Shown here one piece after another: positions 52,252-60,886 of a stretch of 64,000 nucleotides of DNA; positions within the stretch are counted from its first letter, which is position 1; every line of letters starts with the position of its first letter. Made by a program: the position numbers and the translations under genes. Under the pieces are notes generated by a model that worked only from the letters and a program-made list of their open reading frames with translations, was not told the origin of the DNA and ran no database searches. The DNA is from Micromonospora chersina (lineage in GTDB: Bacteria > Actinomycetota > Actinomycetes > Mycobacteriales > Micromonosporaceae): NCBI RefSeq assembly GCF_900091475.1, contig NZ_FMIB01000002.1, forward strand, positions 2,046,001-2,110,000, in the 5' to 3' direction.

Positions 52252-52388
52252 GCGTCGAGCCCGCCCGCCGGCTCCGGAAGTCCGGCGCGGCCGGGCGGTC
52301 CTGGCCCGGCCGGGCGCGCGGCGGTCAACCGACGCGGCCGCCCGGCACCGACGGCGCGACGACGCGCCCTGCGACGATGCGAGTTGAC

Positions 52389-52931
52389 ATGACTGACACC
52401 ACCAACCGGTCCGCCTCCGTCTTCGTCCACCCGACGGCCGACGTGGAGGACGGCGCCCAGGTCGGCGACGGCACCAAGGTCTGGCACCTGGCCCACGTCC
52501 GGTCCAGCGCCCAGGTCGGCGCCGGCTGCGTGATCGGCCGCAACGTGTACGTCGACGCGAACGTCACCGTCGGCGACCGCGTGAAGATCCAGAACAACGT
52601 CTCGGTCTACCAGGGCGTGACGATCGAGGACGAGGTCTTCGTCGGCCCGTGCGCGGTGTTCACCAACGACTTCCGCCCGCGCGCCCAGAACCCGGACTGG
52701 ACCATCACGCCGACCATGGTCCGCCGGGGCGCCTCGATCGGCGCGAACGCCACCCTGGTCTGCGGTATCGAGGTGGGCGAGTACGCGATGATCGCCGCCG
52801 GCTCGGTGGTGACGAAGGACGTCAAGCCGTACCAGCTGGTGGCCGGCAACCCGGCCCGGCCGAAGGGCTGGGTCGACGAGAAGGGTGAGGTCGTCTCCCG
52901 GGACGTCGACAACCCGCCGCACCAGGGCTGA
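52389..52931 (+). CDS. WbpD/WlbB-like UDP-sugar N-acetyltransferase
   Basis: The 180-residue left-handed beta-helix acetyltransferase has HPTADVEDGAQVGDGTKVWHLAHVRSSAQVG, hexapeptide coils to about residue 140, and KIQNNVSVYQGVTIEDEVFVGP. These match WbpD/WlbB, which acetylate the 3-amino group of UDP-2-acetamido-3-amino-2,3-dideoxy-glucuronic acid. VFTNDFRPRAQNPDW contains the conserved Asn/Asp substrate site. Two ATGs (52377 and 52389) are possible; 52389 is taken because GAG precedes it at useful spacing. A UDP-sugar 6-dehydrogenase gene lies at 54936, which fits a uronic-acid pathway. It converges with the polymerase gene. Confidence 0.85.
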   Translation: MTDTTNRSASVFVHPTADVEDGAQVGDGTKVWHLAHVRSSAQVGAGCVIGRNVYVDANVTVGDRVKIQNNVSVYQGVTIEDEVFVGPCAVFTNDFRPRAQNPDWTITPTMVRRGASIGANATLVCGIEVGEYAMIAAGSVVTKDVKPYQLVAGNPARPKGWVDEKGEVVSRDVDNPPHQG

Positions 52932-52937
52932 GCGCGC

Positions 52938-52990
52938 GACCGGGGCGGCGACCCGACCGGTCGTCGCCCCCGCGCCTCGCCGCCCCGGTC
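52938..52990. terminator. Bidirectional terminator candidate
   Basis: Perfect 14-bp arms (52938-52951 and 52977-52990; GACCGGGGCGGCGA) between convergent stops, with a 25-base GC-rich loop. No T-run is present on either strand. Confidence 0.55.
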
Positions 52991-54743
52991 AGCCGCAGAG
53001 CCGGCCGATCTCGTCGCGGAACCGGTCCATCGGGTTCACCCCGGGCGGGCCGAGCAGGTACGCCTTCAGCTCCCGCCGCGCCCCGGCCATCGGGTCGTCC
53101 CCGGCCCCGGTGACGGCCAGGACCTCCGGCAGCTCATGACAGTCGGCGGAGAGCAGGTACGCCGCGCGCGCCGTGGGAAAGGTCCGGCGGAACTCGTCCT
53201 CCGGCAGGCCGGCCGGGTTGGCCACCACGTACGGCCGCTCGCTCTGCACCCAGTCGGAGACCACGCTGGAGACGTCGCTGACGAGCAGGTCGGTGACGTT
53301 GAAGCAGTCGAACAGGGCCGGGGTCCGGCCGGTGACCACCAGATGCGCGGCGCCGTCCAGCGACGTCGGGTCGGTCCGGCCGCCCGCGCCCCGGATCCGG
53401 GCGACGATCCGCTCGTGCGCCGCCCGTGCCTTCCCCGACCGGCTGCCGGTCAGCGGGTGCGGCTTGTAGACCAGCCGCAGGTCGCCGGCGGCGAGCAGCC
53501 CGGACACGATCCGCTCCCCCATCAGCACCAGCGACGTGTGGTACGGGTCGTCCTCAAGCCAGCCCTCCCAGGTGGGGGCGTAGAGCACGGTGAACACGTG
53601 GTCGGCGGCGCCCGAGCCGAAGGTGTGCACCCCGGCGAGCTGCGGCCGGCCGATCTCCACGATGTCGCGGTCCAGCACGCCCACCCCGGCCCGGGCGTAC
53701 CGCTCCCGGCCGGCCGGCCCGGCCACCCAGACCTCGTCGTAGACCTTGCTGTACGGGTTGACGCTGGCCTGCTTGTCGCTGTCGCCGTGGCCCACGAAGA
53801 CGTGCTTCACGCCCGGCTCGCGCAGCAGGTGGATGTTGGCGCCGACGTTGGCCACGTAGAGGGCGACCCGGATCGGGGCCAGGTCGAGGTTCATGAAGTC
53901 CACGCCGGCCGGTACGCAGATCACCGGCAGCCGGGTGTCGGCCAGCTCGCGGAACGCCTCCTCGGAGCGCAGCAGCACCACCGCGCGCCGGCCGGCCGCC
54001 TCGACCGGGGCGAGCCACATGTTGACCTGGTAGACGTCCCTGGCCGAGCCGGCGAAGTAGAGCGCCACCTCGGGCCGCTCCCGGGCCAGCCAGTCGTGCA
54101 CGGCGGGCAGCACGCCGGGGGCCTCGCCCCGGCCGGGCAGCCGGGTGAGCGTCAGCACCGCGGCGGTGACCAGCCCGGCCACCAGCGTGACCACGCCGGT
54201 GACCACCACCGGGGCGACCCGGTCGGCGGCCGCGGCCACCACGGCCGCCGGCACGAGCAGCACGTTGAGCAGGGGCAGTCGCAGGCCGGCCAGGCGCCGC
54301 GCCCAGGCCGGCGGGACCGGCGCCCGGCGCAGCGCGCCGAGGTCGAGGTTGCGGGTCAGCGCCGGGGTGGCGGCCCGCCCGTCGACCGCCCGCGCCAGTG
54401 CCGTGGTGCCGACGGCCACGGTCCAGAGGGCGGCCGGCAGCAGCAGCACCGCGAGCGTGCCGGCCCGGTCGGGGCGGACCGCGCTCACCACCAGCAGCAC
54501 CACGGACAGGTCGCGGACCAGGCGGCGGAAGACCAGCCCGACGCCGGCCTTGCGGAGCAGCCCGCCGGTCTCGGCGTACCGGGTGGCGAGGGTCAGCTCA
54601 CCGGTGATGACCACCGCCGCGGCCACCGCGTACGGGACCACCAGACCGAGGACCCCGGAGAGGATCATGACCGCGTAGCCGAGCAGCGTCAGGCCCACGA
54701 CGGCGAGACCCCGCTGGCTCCGCACCCTGCTGAACAACGGCAC
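52989..54743 (-). CDS. CDP-glycerol glycerophosphotransferase-family polymerase with membrane N-terminus
   Basis: The 584-residue protein has six or so hydrophobic segments in the first 220 residues and then a GT-B-like soluble domain of the TagF/TagB glycerophosphotransferase family. Landmarks are VFVGHGDSDKQASVNPYSKVYDEVWVAGPAGRERY, VLYAPTWEGWLEDDPY, LVYKPHPLTGSR and VTDLLVSDVSSVVSDWVQSERPYVV, which are the conserved His and Ser/Asp motifs. It probably builds a teichoic-acid-like polyol-phosphate polymer. The membrane N-terminus fused to the domain is common in actinobacteria. The GTG at 54743 has AGGGAG just upstream. No CDP-glycerol synthesis genes are in the window. Confidence 0.88.
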   Translation of the reverse strand: MPLFSRVRSQRGLAVVGLTLLGYAVMILSGVLGLVVPYAVAAAVVITGELTLATRYAETGGLLRKAGVGLVFRRLVRDLSVVLLVVSAVRPDRAGTLAVLLLPAALWTVAVGTTALARAVDGRAATPALTRNLDLGALRRAPVPPAWARRLAGLRLPLLNVLLVPAAVVAAAADRVAPVVVTGVVTLVAGLVTAAVLTLTRLPGRGEAPGVLPAVHDWLARERPEVALYFAGSARDVYQVNMWLAPVEAAGRRAVVLLRSEEAFRELADTRLPVICVPAGVDFMNLDLAPIRVALYVANVGANIHLLREPGVKHVFVGHGDSDKQASVNPYSKVYDEVWVAGPAGRERYARAGVGVLDRDIVEIGRPQLAGVHTFGSGAADHVFTVLYAPTWEGWLEDDPYHTSLVLMGERIVSGLLAAGDLRLVYKPHPLTGSRSGKARAAHERIVARIRGAGGRTDPTSLDGAAHLVVTGRTPALFDCFNVTDLLVSDVSSVVSDWVQSERPYVVANPAGLPEDEFRRTFPTARAAYLLSADCHELPEVLAVTGAGDDPMAGARRELKAYLLGPPGVNPMDRFRDEIGRLCG

Positions 54744-54890
54744 GCTCCCTGTCCGCCCACCGGCGTCGAGGCGGCCCGGCAACGGGCAGCCGCGACCGAA
54801 AACGGGGCAAGCAAGACAAGTATCGCCGGGGGCCGGGCGGGCGAGCGGCCGTTGGACGACGCTCACCCCGGCGGGCGGCGCGACGCGAAC

Positions 54891-54919
54891 GGGCCCCGGC
54901 CGTCACACGGCCGGGGCCC
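54891..54919 (-). terminator. Hairpin after the nucleotide-sugar dehydrogenase gene
   Basis: Perfect 12-bp arms (54891-54902 and 54908-54919; GGGCCCCGGCCG) with a five-base loop, 16 bases past the stop on the minus strand. It lacks a T-run. Confidence 0.6.
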
Positions 54920-54935
54920 GGAGGCTGCGGGCGGG

Positions 54936-56219
54936 TCAGCCGCCGATGACCACCCGGCGGACGCCGGTCCAGCGCGCCGGGTCGGTGACGCGGCGGCCGT
55001 CGACGAGCACCGTCACGCCCGGCAGGTCGGCCGGGGTGAGGTTGCGGTACTCGGCGTGGTCGGCCTGGATCACCGCGGCGCCGACCGGCTCGCCCTGGTA
55101 GCCGGGGAGACCGTGCGCGGCCAGCTCCTCGTTGGAGTACATCGGGTCGGCGACGTACGGGACGGCGCCCCGCGCGCGCAGCGCCTCGACGGTCGGGAAG
55201 ACGCCGGAGAAGGCGGTCTCCTTGACGCCGCCCCGGTAGGCCGCGCCCAGCACCAGCACGCCCACCCCGGTCAGGTCCCCGTACGCGGCGGCGAGCAGGT
55301 CGACGGCGTACTCCGGCATGGCGGCGTTGGCCTCGCGGGCCGAGCGGACCACGGTGGCCGCCGGGTCGTTCCACAGGTACATCCGCGGGTAGATCGGGAT
55401 GCAGTGGCCGCCGACGGCGATGCCCGGCGAGTGGATGTGGCTGTACGGCTGGGTGTTGCAGGCCTCGATGACCTTGGTGACGTCGACGCCCACGGTGTCG
55501 GCGAAGCGGGCGAACTGGTTCGCCAGGCCGATGTTGACGTCGCGGTAGGTCGTCTCGGCGAGCTTGGCCAGCTCGGACGCCTCGGCCGAGCCGAGGTCCC
55601 AGACGCCGTTCGGGCGGTCGAGGTCGGGGCGCTCGTCGAAGTCCAGCACCGCCTCGTAGAAGCGCACACCGTGCGCGGCCGACGCCTCGTCGATGCCACC
55701 GACCAGCTTGGGGTAGCGGCGCAGGTCGGCGAAGACCCGGCCGGTGAGCACCCGCTCCGGGCTGAACACCAGGTGGAAGTCCTGGCCGGCGGTGAGGCCG
55801 GAGCCCTCCTCCAGCATCGGGGCCCAGCGGTTGCGGGTGGTGCCGACCGGCAGCGTGGTCTCGTAGCTGACCAGGGTGCCCGGCTTGAGCCCGCGGGCGA
55901 TGGCCCGGGTGGCGTCGTCCATCCAGCCGAAGTCCGGCACGCCCTCGGCGTCCACGAAGAGCGGCACGACCACGACGACCGCCTCGGACTCGGCGACCGC
56001 GGCGGCCGTGTCGGTGGTGGCCGACAGCAGCCCGGCGGCGACCGCCTCCTTCAGCTTGACGTCCAGGTCGGCCTCGCCGGGGAACGGCACGGCACCGTCG
56101 TTGACCAGCTGGACGACCCGCTCGGAGACGTCGGCACCGATCACCCGGTGCCCCTTCGAGGCGAACTGCACGGCGAGCGGCAGACCGATCTTGCCGAGCG
56201 CGACGACGCAGATGTTCAT
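54936..56219 (-). CDS. UDP-N-acetyl-hexosamine 6-dehydrogenase (WbpA/WecC-like)
   Basis: The 427-residue NAD-dependent enzyme oxidises C6 of a UDP-sugar to a uronic acid in two steps. The N-terminal Rossmann motif GKIGLP is at 9-14, the ETTLPVGTT loop is present, SELAKLAETTYRDVNIGLANQFA forms the central helix, and the catalytic Cys273 is in GGHCIPIYP. The sequence is closer to the UDP-GlcNAc/ManNAc dehydrogenases than to UDP-glucose dehydrogenase. With the WbpD-like acetyltransferase it suggests a diacetamido-uronic acid sugar. The ATG at 56219 follows GGAGGAAAG and is four bases after the GT2 gene, so they share an operon. Confidence 0.92.
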   Translation of the reverse strand: MNICVVALGKIGLPLAVQFASKGHRVIGADVSERVVQLVNDGAVPFPGEADLDVKLKEAVAAGLLSATTDTAAAVAESEAVVVVVPLFVDAEGVPDFGWMDDATRAIARGLKPGTLVSYETTLPVGTTRNRWAPMLEEGSGLTAGQDFHLVFSPERVLTGRVFADLRRYPKLVGGIDEASAAHGVRFYEAVLDFDERPDLDRPNGVWDLGSAEASELAKLAETTYRDVNIGLANQFARFADTVGVDVTKVIEACNTQPYSHIHSPGIAVGGHCIPIYPRMYLWNDPAATVVRSAREANAAMPEYAVDLLAAAYGDLTGVGVLVLGAAYRGGVKETAFSGVFPTVEALRARGAVPYVADPMYSNEELAAHGLPGYQGEPVGAAVIQADHAEYRNLTPADLPGVTVLVDGRRVTDPARWTGVRRVVIGG

Positions 56220-56223
56220 GAAA

Positions 56224-57795
56224 CTACTTTCCTCCAGAGGGCCAGATTCGGCGCAGGCGGGCAAGGAACCGACCGGGGGTCACCGGCGTGATCGCGACGA
56301 TCACCTGGCCCTTGTGATTGGTGGTGGGCGTGACGAGGTGGAACCGGACGCCGTGCCGGGCCAGCATCCGGGGCGCCGCGACGCGGCGGTCCGTGCGCAG
56401 CGGCGCCGAGGCCGTCCCGCCCAGCGCGGTGACCTTCGCACGCACCACCCGGCGCTCGCCGTTCGCCGCGACGACCCCGAGCAGCCGGTCCATCGCGAAG
56501 TCCGTCCGTACGACGGTACCGGTGCCGTCGGGCGCGACCGACGTCACACCCGCCAACTCACCGACGCTGACCTGGATGGCCTCGGCGGACAGCTCGGACA
56601 GCTCCGCCCAGCGGCTGTGCGCGGTGACCACCAGCGCGCGGGCGCCGGTGGCGTCCCGGCCCCAGTCCAGCCCGGTCGCGGTCAGCTTCGCGAGCGCCTT
56701 GGCGGCCTGGTCGGTGATGTCGTACCAGTCGTCCGGATAGCCGAACGCCGGGTCGCGGAAGCCGACGTGGTGGGCGTACCAGCGACCGTCCTCGACGGTT
56801 ACCTCGGGCAGCCCCCTGTCGGACTGCTGCCGGATCAGCTCACACAGCTGCGCCAGGTCGCCGTCGCGCGCGACCGCCACCCGCACCCGCACGTCGCGCG
56901 CCATCCGGGCCAGGACGCCCTCGGTCAGGTACGCCCCGGCGAGCTTGCGGATCCGGTCGTGGACGTGCTGCTGGACGTCCGGGGACAGCTCCAGGAACTC
57001 CGCCCGGAGCAGCTTCGCCACCTCCCAGCTGAAGTGGCGCACCAGCACCGCGTCCCGGCGCGGGCCCGGCTCGATCAGCCCGGCCACGAAGCCGACAAGT
57101 TCCTCGGCGCAGCGCAGCCGCTCCTCGAAGCGGCTCGCGTAGGTGATGTTCTGCGCGTTCTCGCGCTTGACCGCGTAGTAGAACTCGTAGTCGGCGAGGA
57201 CGGAGATCTTCTTCGCCCGGAAGCAGGCCTCCAGCGTGAACGGCTGGTCGCTGCCCATCGGCATGTCGGTGCGGAACCGCAGCCCGTGGCGCTCGACGAG
57301 GTCCCGCCGGAAGAGCTTCGTGTTCGACAGCGACCAGGGCAGCGGGCTGTCGAAGAGGTCCAGCCGTTCCTCGGTGCTCGCGTAGGCCGCCTGGTGCACG
57401 TAGCGCTTGTTGGTGCCGACCATCCGGCCGAGCACCACGTCGGACTCCCACCGGTCGGCGGCCGCCACGAGACGCTCCAGCGCCTCCGGGCCGAGGTGGT
57501 CGTCGGAGCCGATGAAGAAGACGTACCGGCCGCGGGCGTGGTCCAGCGCGAGGTTGCTCGGGGCGGCCGGGCCGCCGGAGTTGGCCTGGTGCAGCACCCG
57601 GACCGTGTCCGGGTAGCGGGCGGCGTACCGGTCCAGCTCGGCGCCGCTGCCGTCGGTGGAGCCGTCGTCGACCGCCACGACCTCCAGCCGGTCCAGCCCG
57701 ATGGTCTGCCCGACCAGCGACTCAAGGCAGGTGGTCAGGTACGGCATGGTGTTGTAGACGGCGACGACCACCGTCACGTCGGGCTGCCGGCTCAT
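56224..57795 (-). CDS. GT2-family glycosyltransferase with C-terminal extension
   Basis: The 523-residue protein starts with a GT-A family 2 domain (VTVVVAVYNTMPYLTTCLESL, VAVDDGSTDGSG and FIGSDDHLG as the DxD-type metal site). The first 230 residues are catalytic. The remaining 290 form helical and beta-rich regions seen in actinobacterial teichoic-acid-type GT2 proteins (for example YDITDQAAKALAKL). The sugar and acceptor are unknown. The ATG overlaps the stop of the upstream GT4 gene (ATGA), and the dehydrogenase gene follows after four bases. The three genes run as GT4-GT2-dehydrogenase. Confidence 0.88.
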   Translation of the reverse strand: MSRQPDVTVVVAVYNTMPYLTTCLESLVGQTIGLDRLEVVAVDDGSTDGSGAELDRYAARYPDTVRVLHQANSGGPAAPSNLALDHARGRYVFFIGSDDHLGPEALERLVAAADRWESDVVLGRMVGTNKRYVHQAAYASTEERLDLFDSPLPWSLSNTKLFRRDLVERHGLRFRTDMPMGSDQPFTLEACFRAKKISVLADYEFYYAVKRENAQNITYASRFEERLRCAEELVGFVAGLIEPGPRRDAVLVRHFSWEVAKLLRAEFLELSPDVQQHVHDRIRKLAGAYLTEGVLARMARDVRVRVAVARDGDLAQLCELIRQQSDRGLPEVTVEDGRWYAHHVGFRDPAFGYPDDWYDITDQAAKALAKLTATGLDWGRDATGARALVVTAHSRWAELSELSAEAIQVSVGELAGVTSVAPDGTGTVVRTDFAMDRLLGVVAANGERRVVRAKVTALGGTASAPLRTDRRVAAPRMLARHGVRFHLVTPTTNHKGQVIVAITPVTPGRFLARLRRIWPSGGK

Positions 57796-59417
57796 GCGCC
57801 CACTCCCACCGAGGTCGGGGCGGCGCCGGGGGCCGGGTCGCCGGCCGGCGCCGGGCGCGGCGGGGCCTCGGGCAGCAGCCGGGAGTAGACGCCGTCGAGC
57901 ACCTGCGCCTGCGCCTCCCAGGTCCAGCCGGCCAGCAGTCCGGGCCGGTCGTACGCGGCGCGGTAGCGCTCCGGGTCGGCGAGCACCGCGCTGACCGCCC
58001 GGACGAAGTCGGCCACGTCCTCGGCCGTGAACACCTCGCCCTGCCCGGTCTCCCGGACAGTCTCCGCCATCGTCTGCACGTCGGAGACGACAAGCGGGAG
58101 GCGGGCGTGTGAATACTCGAAGAACTTGGTGATCAGCGCGATCTCGTGGTTGGGCCAGTGCTGGATCGGGATGACGCCCACCTGCGCGCCGGAGAGGAAC
58201 CGGACCACCTGGTGGTGCGGCACGTAGGGCAGCAGGTGCACCCGGTCCGCCACGCCCAGCTCGCCGGCCCGGGTGACCAGGCCCCTGACGTACGCCGACG
58301 TGGGCTTGTTGACCACGAACGCGACGTGCGCGCCGGGCAGCCGGGGCAGCGCCTCGACCATCACGCCGAGGCCGCGCTTGGCGGCGGCCACACCGCTGTA
58401 GACCAGCAGCGGGGTCTCCGGGCCGATGCCGCAGAGCGCGCGGATGTCCGGCACCGGCTCGCCCGCGTCGGCCGGCAGCTCGTCCACCGCGGGGGCGTTG
58501 AGCACCACCGCCGGGCGCTCCGCCAGCCCGTGCTCCCGCTGGAGCAGGTCGGCCAGGCCGCCGGAGACGGTCATCGTGGCGTCCGCGTACGGCACGTACT
58601 CCCGCTCGTGGGCCACGTTGCCGGGCAGCCAGCGGGCGTTGTCCCGCCACGGCTGCACCCCGGGCAGGTACTCGTGGGCGTCCCACACCAGGGCGATCCG
58701 GCGGCCCTTCGCGGCGGCCCGGATCTTCGCGCGGGCGCCGACGCCGATCATCCGGAAGTCGTTGGCGTGGATCAGGTCCGGGGCCAGCTCGTCGACGACC
58801 GGGCCGTAGGCCAGCTCGTAGTCCCACAGCCCGGGCTCCAGGCGGCGCCACGCGCCGTCGCCGCGCAGCCGCTGCCAGAACAGCGTGTACGCCCGGTCCC
58901 AGGGACCGTCGAGCTTGCGGCCCTTCCGGGCCTGGTTGAGCTGCCGGTTGCGGAGGCCCACCCACTTGCGGGTCAGGCCGGCGAGCTTCTCCTCGGCGCG
59001 CAGCGCCGCCCAGGGCAGGCCACCGGGCCGGCCGGCGCCGGATTCCCGGGCCGCGGTGGTCAGCGCCGCCCGCCGGACCGCCAGGTCGGCCCGCCAGGCC
59101 TTCACGGCCTGGGTGCGGTGGGCGGCGATGCCGGACGGCGGGTAGGCGAGCGGCCGGCGCAGCCAGGCCCGCCGGAACTCGTGCCGGCGCTTGGCGAGCG
59201 GCTCGGGCATCGGGATCAGGCGGACCTCGGCGTCGCCGAGCCGCCACTGCTGCGGCTGCCCGACGGGCGCGCGCCCGAGGAGGACGACGTCCCAGCCGGC
59301 CTCGGCCGCCGACCGGGCGGCCTTCTGTACCCGGGAGTCACCGATGACCCCGTTGTCCACCAGCATGACGACCCGTCCCCGGGTGGCCGCCGCTGCGGTC
59401 GTGCCGTCAGATCGCAT
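57792..59417 (-). CDS. GT4-family glycosyltransferase
   Basis: The 541-residue GT-B glycosyltransferase has an N-terminal VVMLVDNGVIGDSRVQKAARSAAEAGWDVVLLG that begins the acceptor domain. About 100 basic residues follow as an insert (PLAKRRHEFRRAWLRRP and onward). Later segments are DLIHANDFRMIGVGA, LVWDAHEYLPGV, LVYSGVAAAKRGLGVMVEAL and TKFFEYSHARLPLVVSD. The C-terminus is a Pro/Ala-rich tail. The ATG at 59417 lies right after AAGGA. A TAGACT -10 (59471-59466) would give a leader of about 42 bases. It is first in the GT4-GT2-dehydrogenase operon; the donor is unknown. Confidence 0.86.
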   Translation of the reverse strand: MRSDGTTAAAATRGRVVMLVDNGVIGDSRVQKAARSAAEAGWDVVLLGRAPVGQPQQWRLGDAEVRLIPMPEPLAKRRHEFRRAWLRRPLAYPPSGIAAHRTQAVKAWRADLAVRRAALTTAARESGAGRPGGLPWAALRAEEKLAGLTRKWVGLRNRQLNQARKGRKLDGPWDRAYTLFWQRLRGDGAWRRLEPGLWDYELAYGPVVDELAPDLIHANDFRMIGVGARAKIRAAAKGRRIALVWDAHEYLPGVQPWRDNARWLPGNVAHEREYVPYADATMTVSGGLADLLQREHGLAERPAVVLNAPAVDELPADAGEPVPDIRALCGIGPETPLLVYSGVAAAKRGLGVMVEALPRLPGAHVAFVVNKPTSAYVRGLVTRAGELGVADRVHLLPYVPHHQVVRFLSGAQVGVIPIQHWPNHEIALITKFFEYSHARLPLVVSDVQTMAETVRETGQGEVFTAEDVADFVRAVSAVLADPERYRAAYDRPGLLAGWTWEAQAQVLDGVYSRLLPEAPPRPAPAGDPAPGAAPTSVGVGA

Positions 59418-59465
59418 TCCTTGCCCGTCTCCGTCGTCGCCAGCACCGCACCCGCGGACGGGAGC

Positions 59466-59471
59466 GAGTCT
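59466..59471 (-). promoter_or_regulatory. Candidate -10 element of the GT4-GT2-dehydrogenase operon
   Basis: TAGACT on the minus strand in the context TCGTAGACTCG, the same as upstream of the gene starting at 62781 and similar to that at 20729. Confidence 0.45.
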
Positions 59472-59659
59472 ACGACAACGGATCGGCCGCGAACGGCCGC
59501 AGTCGTCGGTGGTCCGCGCCCTCCCGCGCCGGTTGCTACCCTCCATGCTGTTCGACGCCAGGTGGCCGCCCGGTTCGCGGGTCCCGGCCGGCGCCGAGCC
59601 TCCCGACGGGCCGGGTGAGCCGTCGGATCACCCCAGCTCAGCGCGGACGGGATCGCAAA

Positions 59660-60850
59660 ATGGACGTGGTGACGACCGAGGAACCGAGCCGGCCGACGCC
59701 GGCTGCCTCCACCGAGCCGGCGAGTCCCGACCCGGTCCGCGCCGGCGTCGGCCGGCGGTTCCGGGACGCCACCCGGCACGCGCTGCCCGCGCTCGCGGTG
59801 TACGCCGCGATCCGCCTGGTGAGCGTGCTGACCGTCTACGTCTGGGCCCGCAACGTGGGCACGTCCCCGCTGGGTCGGCTGGTGCGGGCCGACGGGACCT
59901 GGTACACGGCGATCGCCCAGCACGGCTACGACGGGTACGAGAAGACGCAGAGCAACATGGCGTTCTTCCCGCTCTTCCCCGGCCTCACCGCGGCTCTGGA
60001 CCGGATCTCCCCGCTCAGCACGCCCGAGGCGGCGGTGGCCGTGGCCTGGGTGGCCGGGCTCGCGGCCGCCTGGGGGCTGTTCGCGATCGGCGCGCACCTG
60101 CACGACCGGCGCACGGGCGTGCTGCTCGCCGCGCTGTGGGCGGCGGTGCCGCACGGCGTGGTGGAGTCGATGGGATACAGCGAGAGCCTGTTCACCGCCC
60201 TCGCCGCCTGGACGCTGTACGCGCTGCTGCGCCGCCACTGGGTCACCGCCGGGGTGGTCTGCCTGTTCGCCGGCCTGACCCGGCCGACCGCCTCGTCGCT
60301 GATCCCGGTGGTGGGGCTGGCCGCGCTGCTGGCGATCGTCCGGCGCCGCGACGGCTGGCGGCCCTGGGTCGCCCTCCTGCTGGCGCCCGCCGGCTGGCTG
60401 GCGTACCTGGCCTGGGTGGGCGCGCGGACCGGGCGGCCGGACGGCTGGTTCCACATCCAGTCGGCCGGGTGGGGCACCACGTTCGACTTCGGCGTCTACA
60501 CCGTGGAGCGGGGGCAGCAGGCCCTGGTGCAGGTGGCCGCGCTGCCGCTGCTGGTGGTCACCGTCGTGGCGCTGCTGTCGATCATGTTCTTCGTGCTGAG
60601 CGCGATCGACCGGCAGCCCTGGCAGCTGCTGCTCTACAGCGGGCTGCTGCTGGTCACCACGCTCGGCGCGGCCGGCTACTACCACTCCAAGGCGCGGTTC
60701 CTGCTGCCGGCGTTCCCGCTGCTGCTGCCGGCGGCCGTGGGCCTGGCCCGGGCCGGCTGGGCCCGGGCTGCCACGGTGCTGGTGACGCTGACCGCCTTCT
60801 CCGCGTACTTCGGCGGCTACCTTCTGCTGGTCTGGACGAAGTCGCCCTGA
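59660..60850 (+). CDS. PIG-V/mannosyltransferase-like membrane glycosyltransferase
   Basis: The 396-residue polytopic protein has about nine or ten hydrophobic segments. The first large loop holds RADGTWYTAIAQHGYDGYE, with an acidic residue placed like the catalytic Asp of GT-C mannosyltransferases of the PIG-V type. MAFFPLFPGLTAALDRI and GYSESLFTALAAWTLYALLRR follow, both typical of that group. It probably uses a polyprenyl-phosphate sugar outside the membrane; the acceptor is unknown. Start ATG 59660 is chosen over an in-frame GTG at 59615, though neither has a strong ribosome site. It converges with the next gene across a short hairpin. Confidence 0.85.
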   Translation: MDVVTTEEPSRPTPAASTEPASPDPVRAGVGRRFRDATRHALPALAVYAAIRLVSVLTVYVWARNVGTSPLGRLVRADGTWYTAIAQHGYDGYEKTQSNMAFFPLFPGLTAALDRISPLSTPEAAVAVAWVAGLAAAWGLFAIGAHLHDRRTGVLLAALWAAVPHGVVESMGYSESLFTALAAWTLYALLRRHWVTAGVVCLFAGLTRPTASSLIPVVGLAALLAIVRRRDGWRPWVALLLAPAGWLAYLAWVGARTGRPDGWFHIQSAGWGTTFDFGVYTVERGQQALVQVAALPLLVVTVVALLSIMFFVLSAIDRQPWQLLLYSGLLLVTTLGAAGYYHSKARFLLPAFPLLLPAAVGLARAGWARAATVLVTLTAFSAYFGGYLLLVWTKSP

Positions 60851-60857
60851 CGGTCAG

Positions 60858-60886
60858 CCGGTGACGGGCCGGGCGGTCGTCACCGG
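60858..60886. terminator. Hairpin between convergent membrane-protein genes
   Basis: Perfect 9-bp arms (60858-60866 and 60878-60886; CCGGTGACG) around 11 bases. It overlaps the stop codon of the minus-strand gene. No T-run is present. Confidence 0.45.
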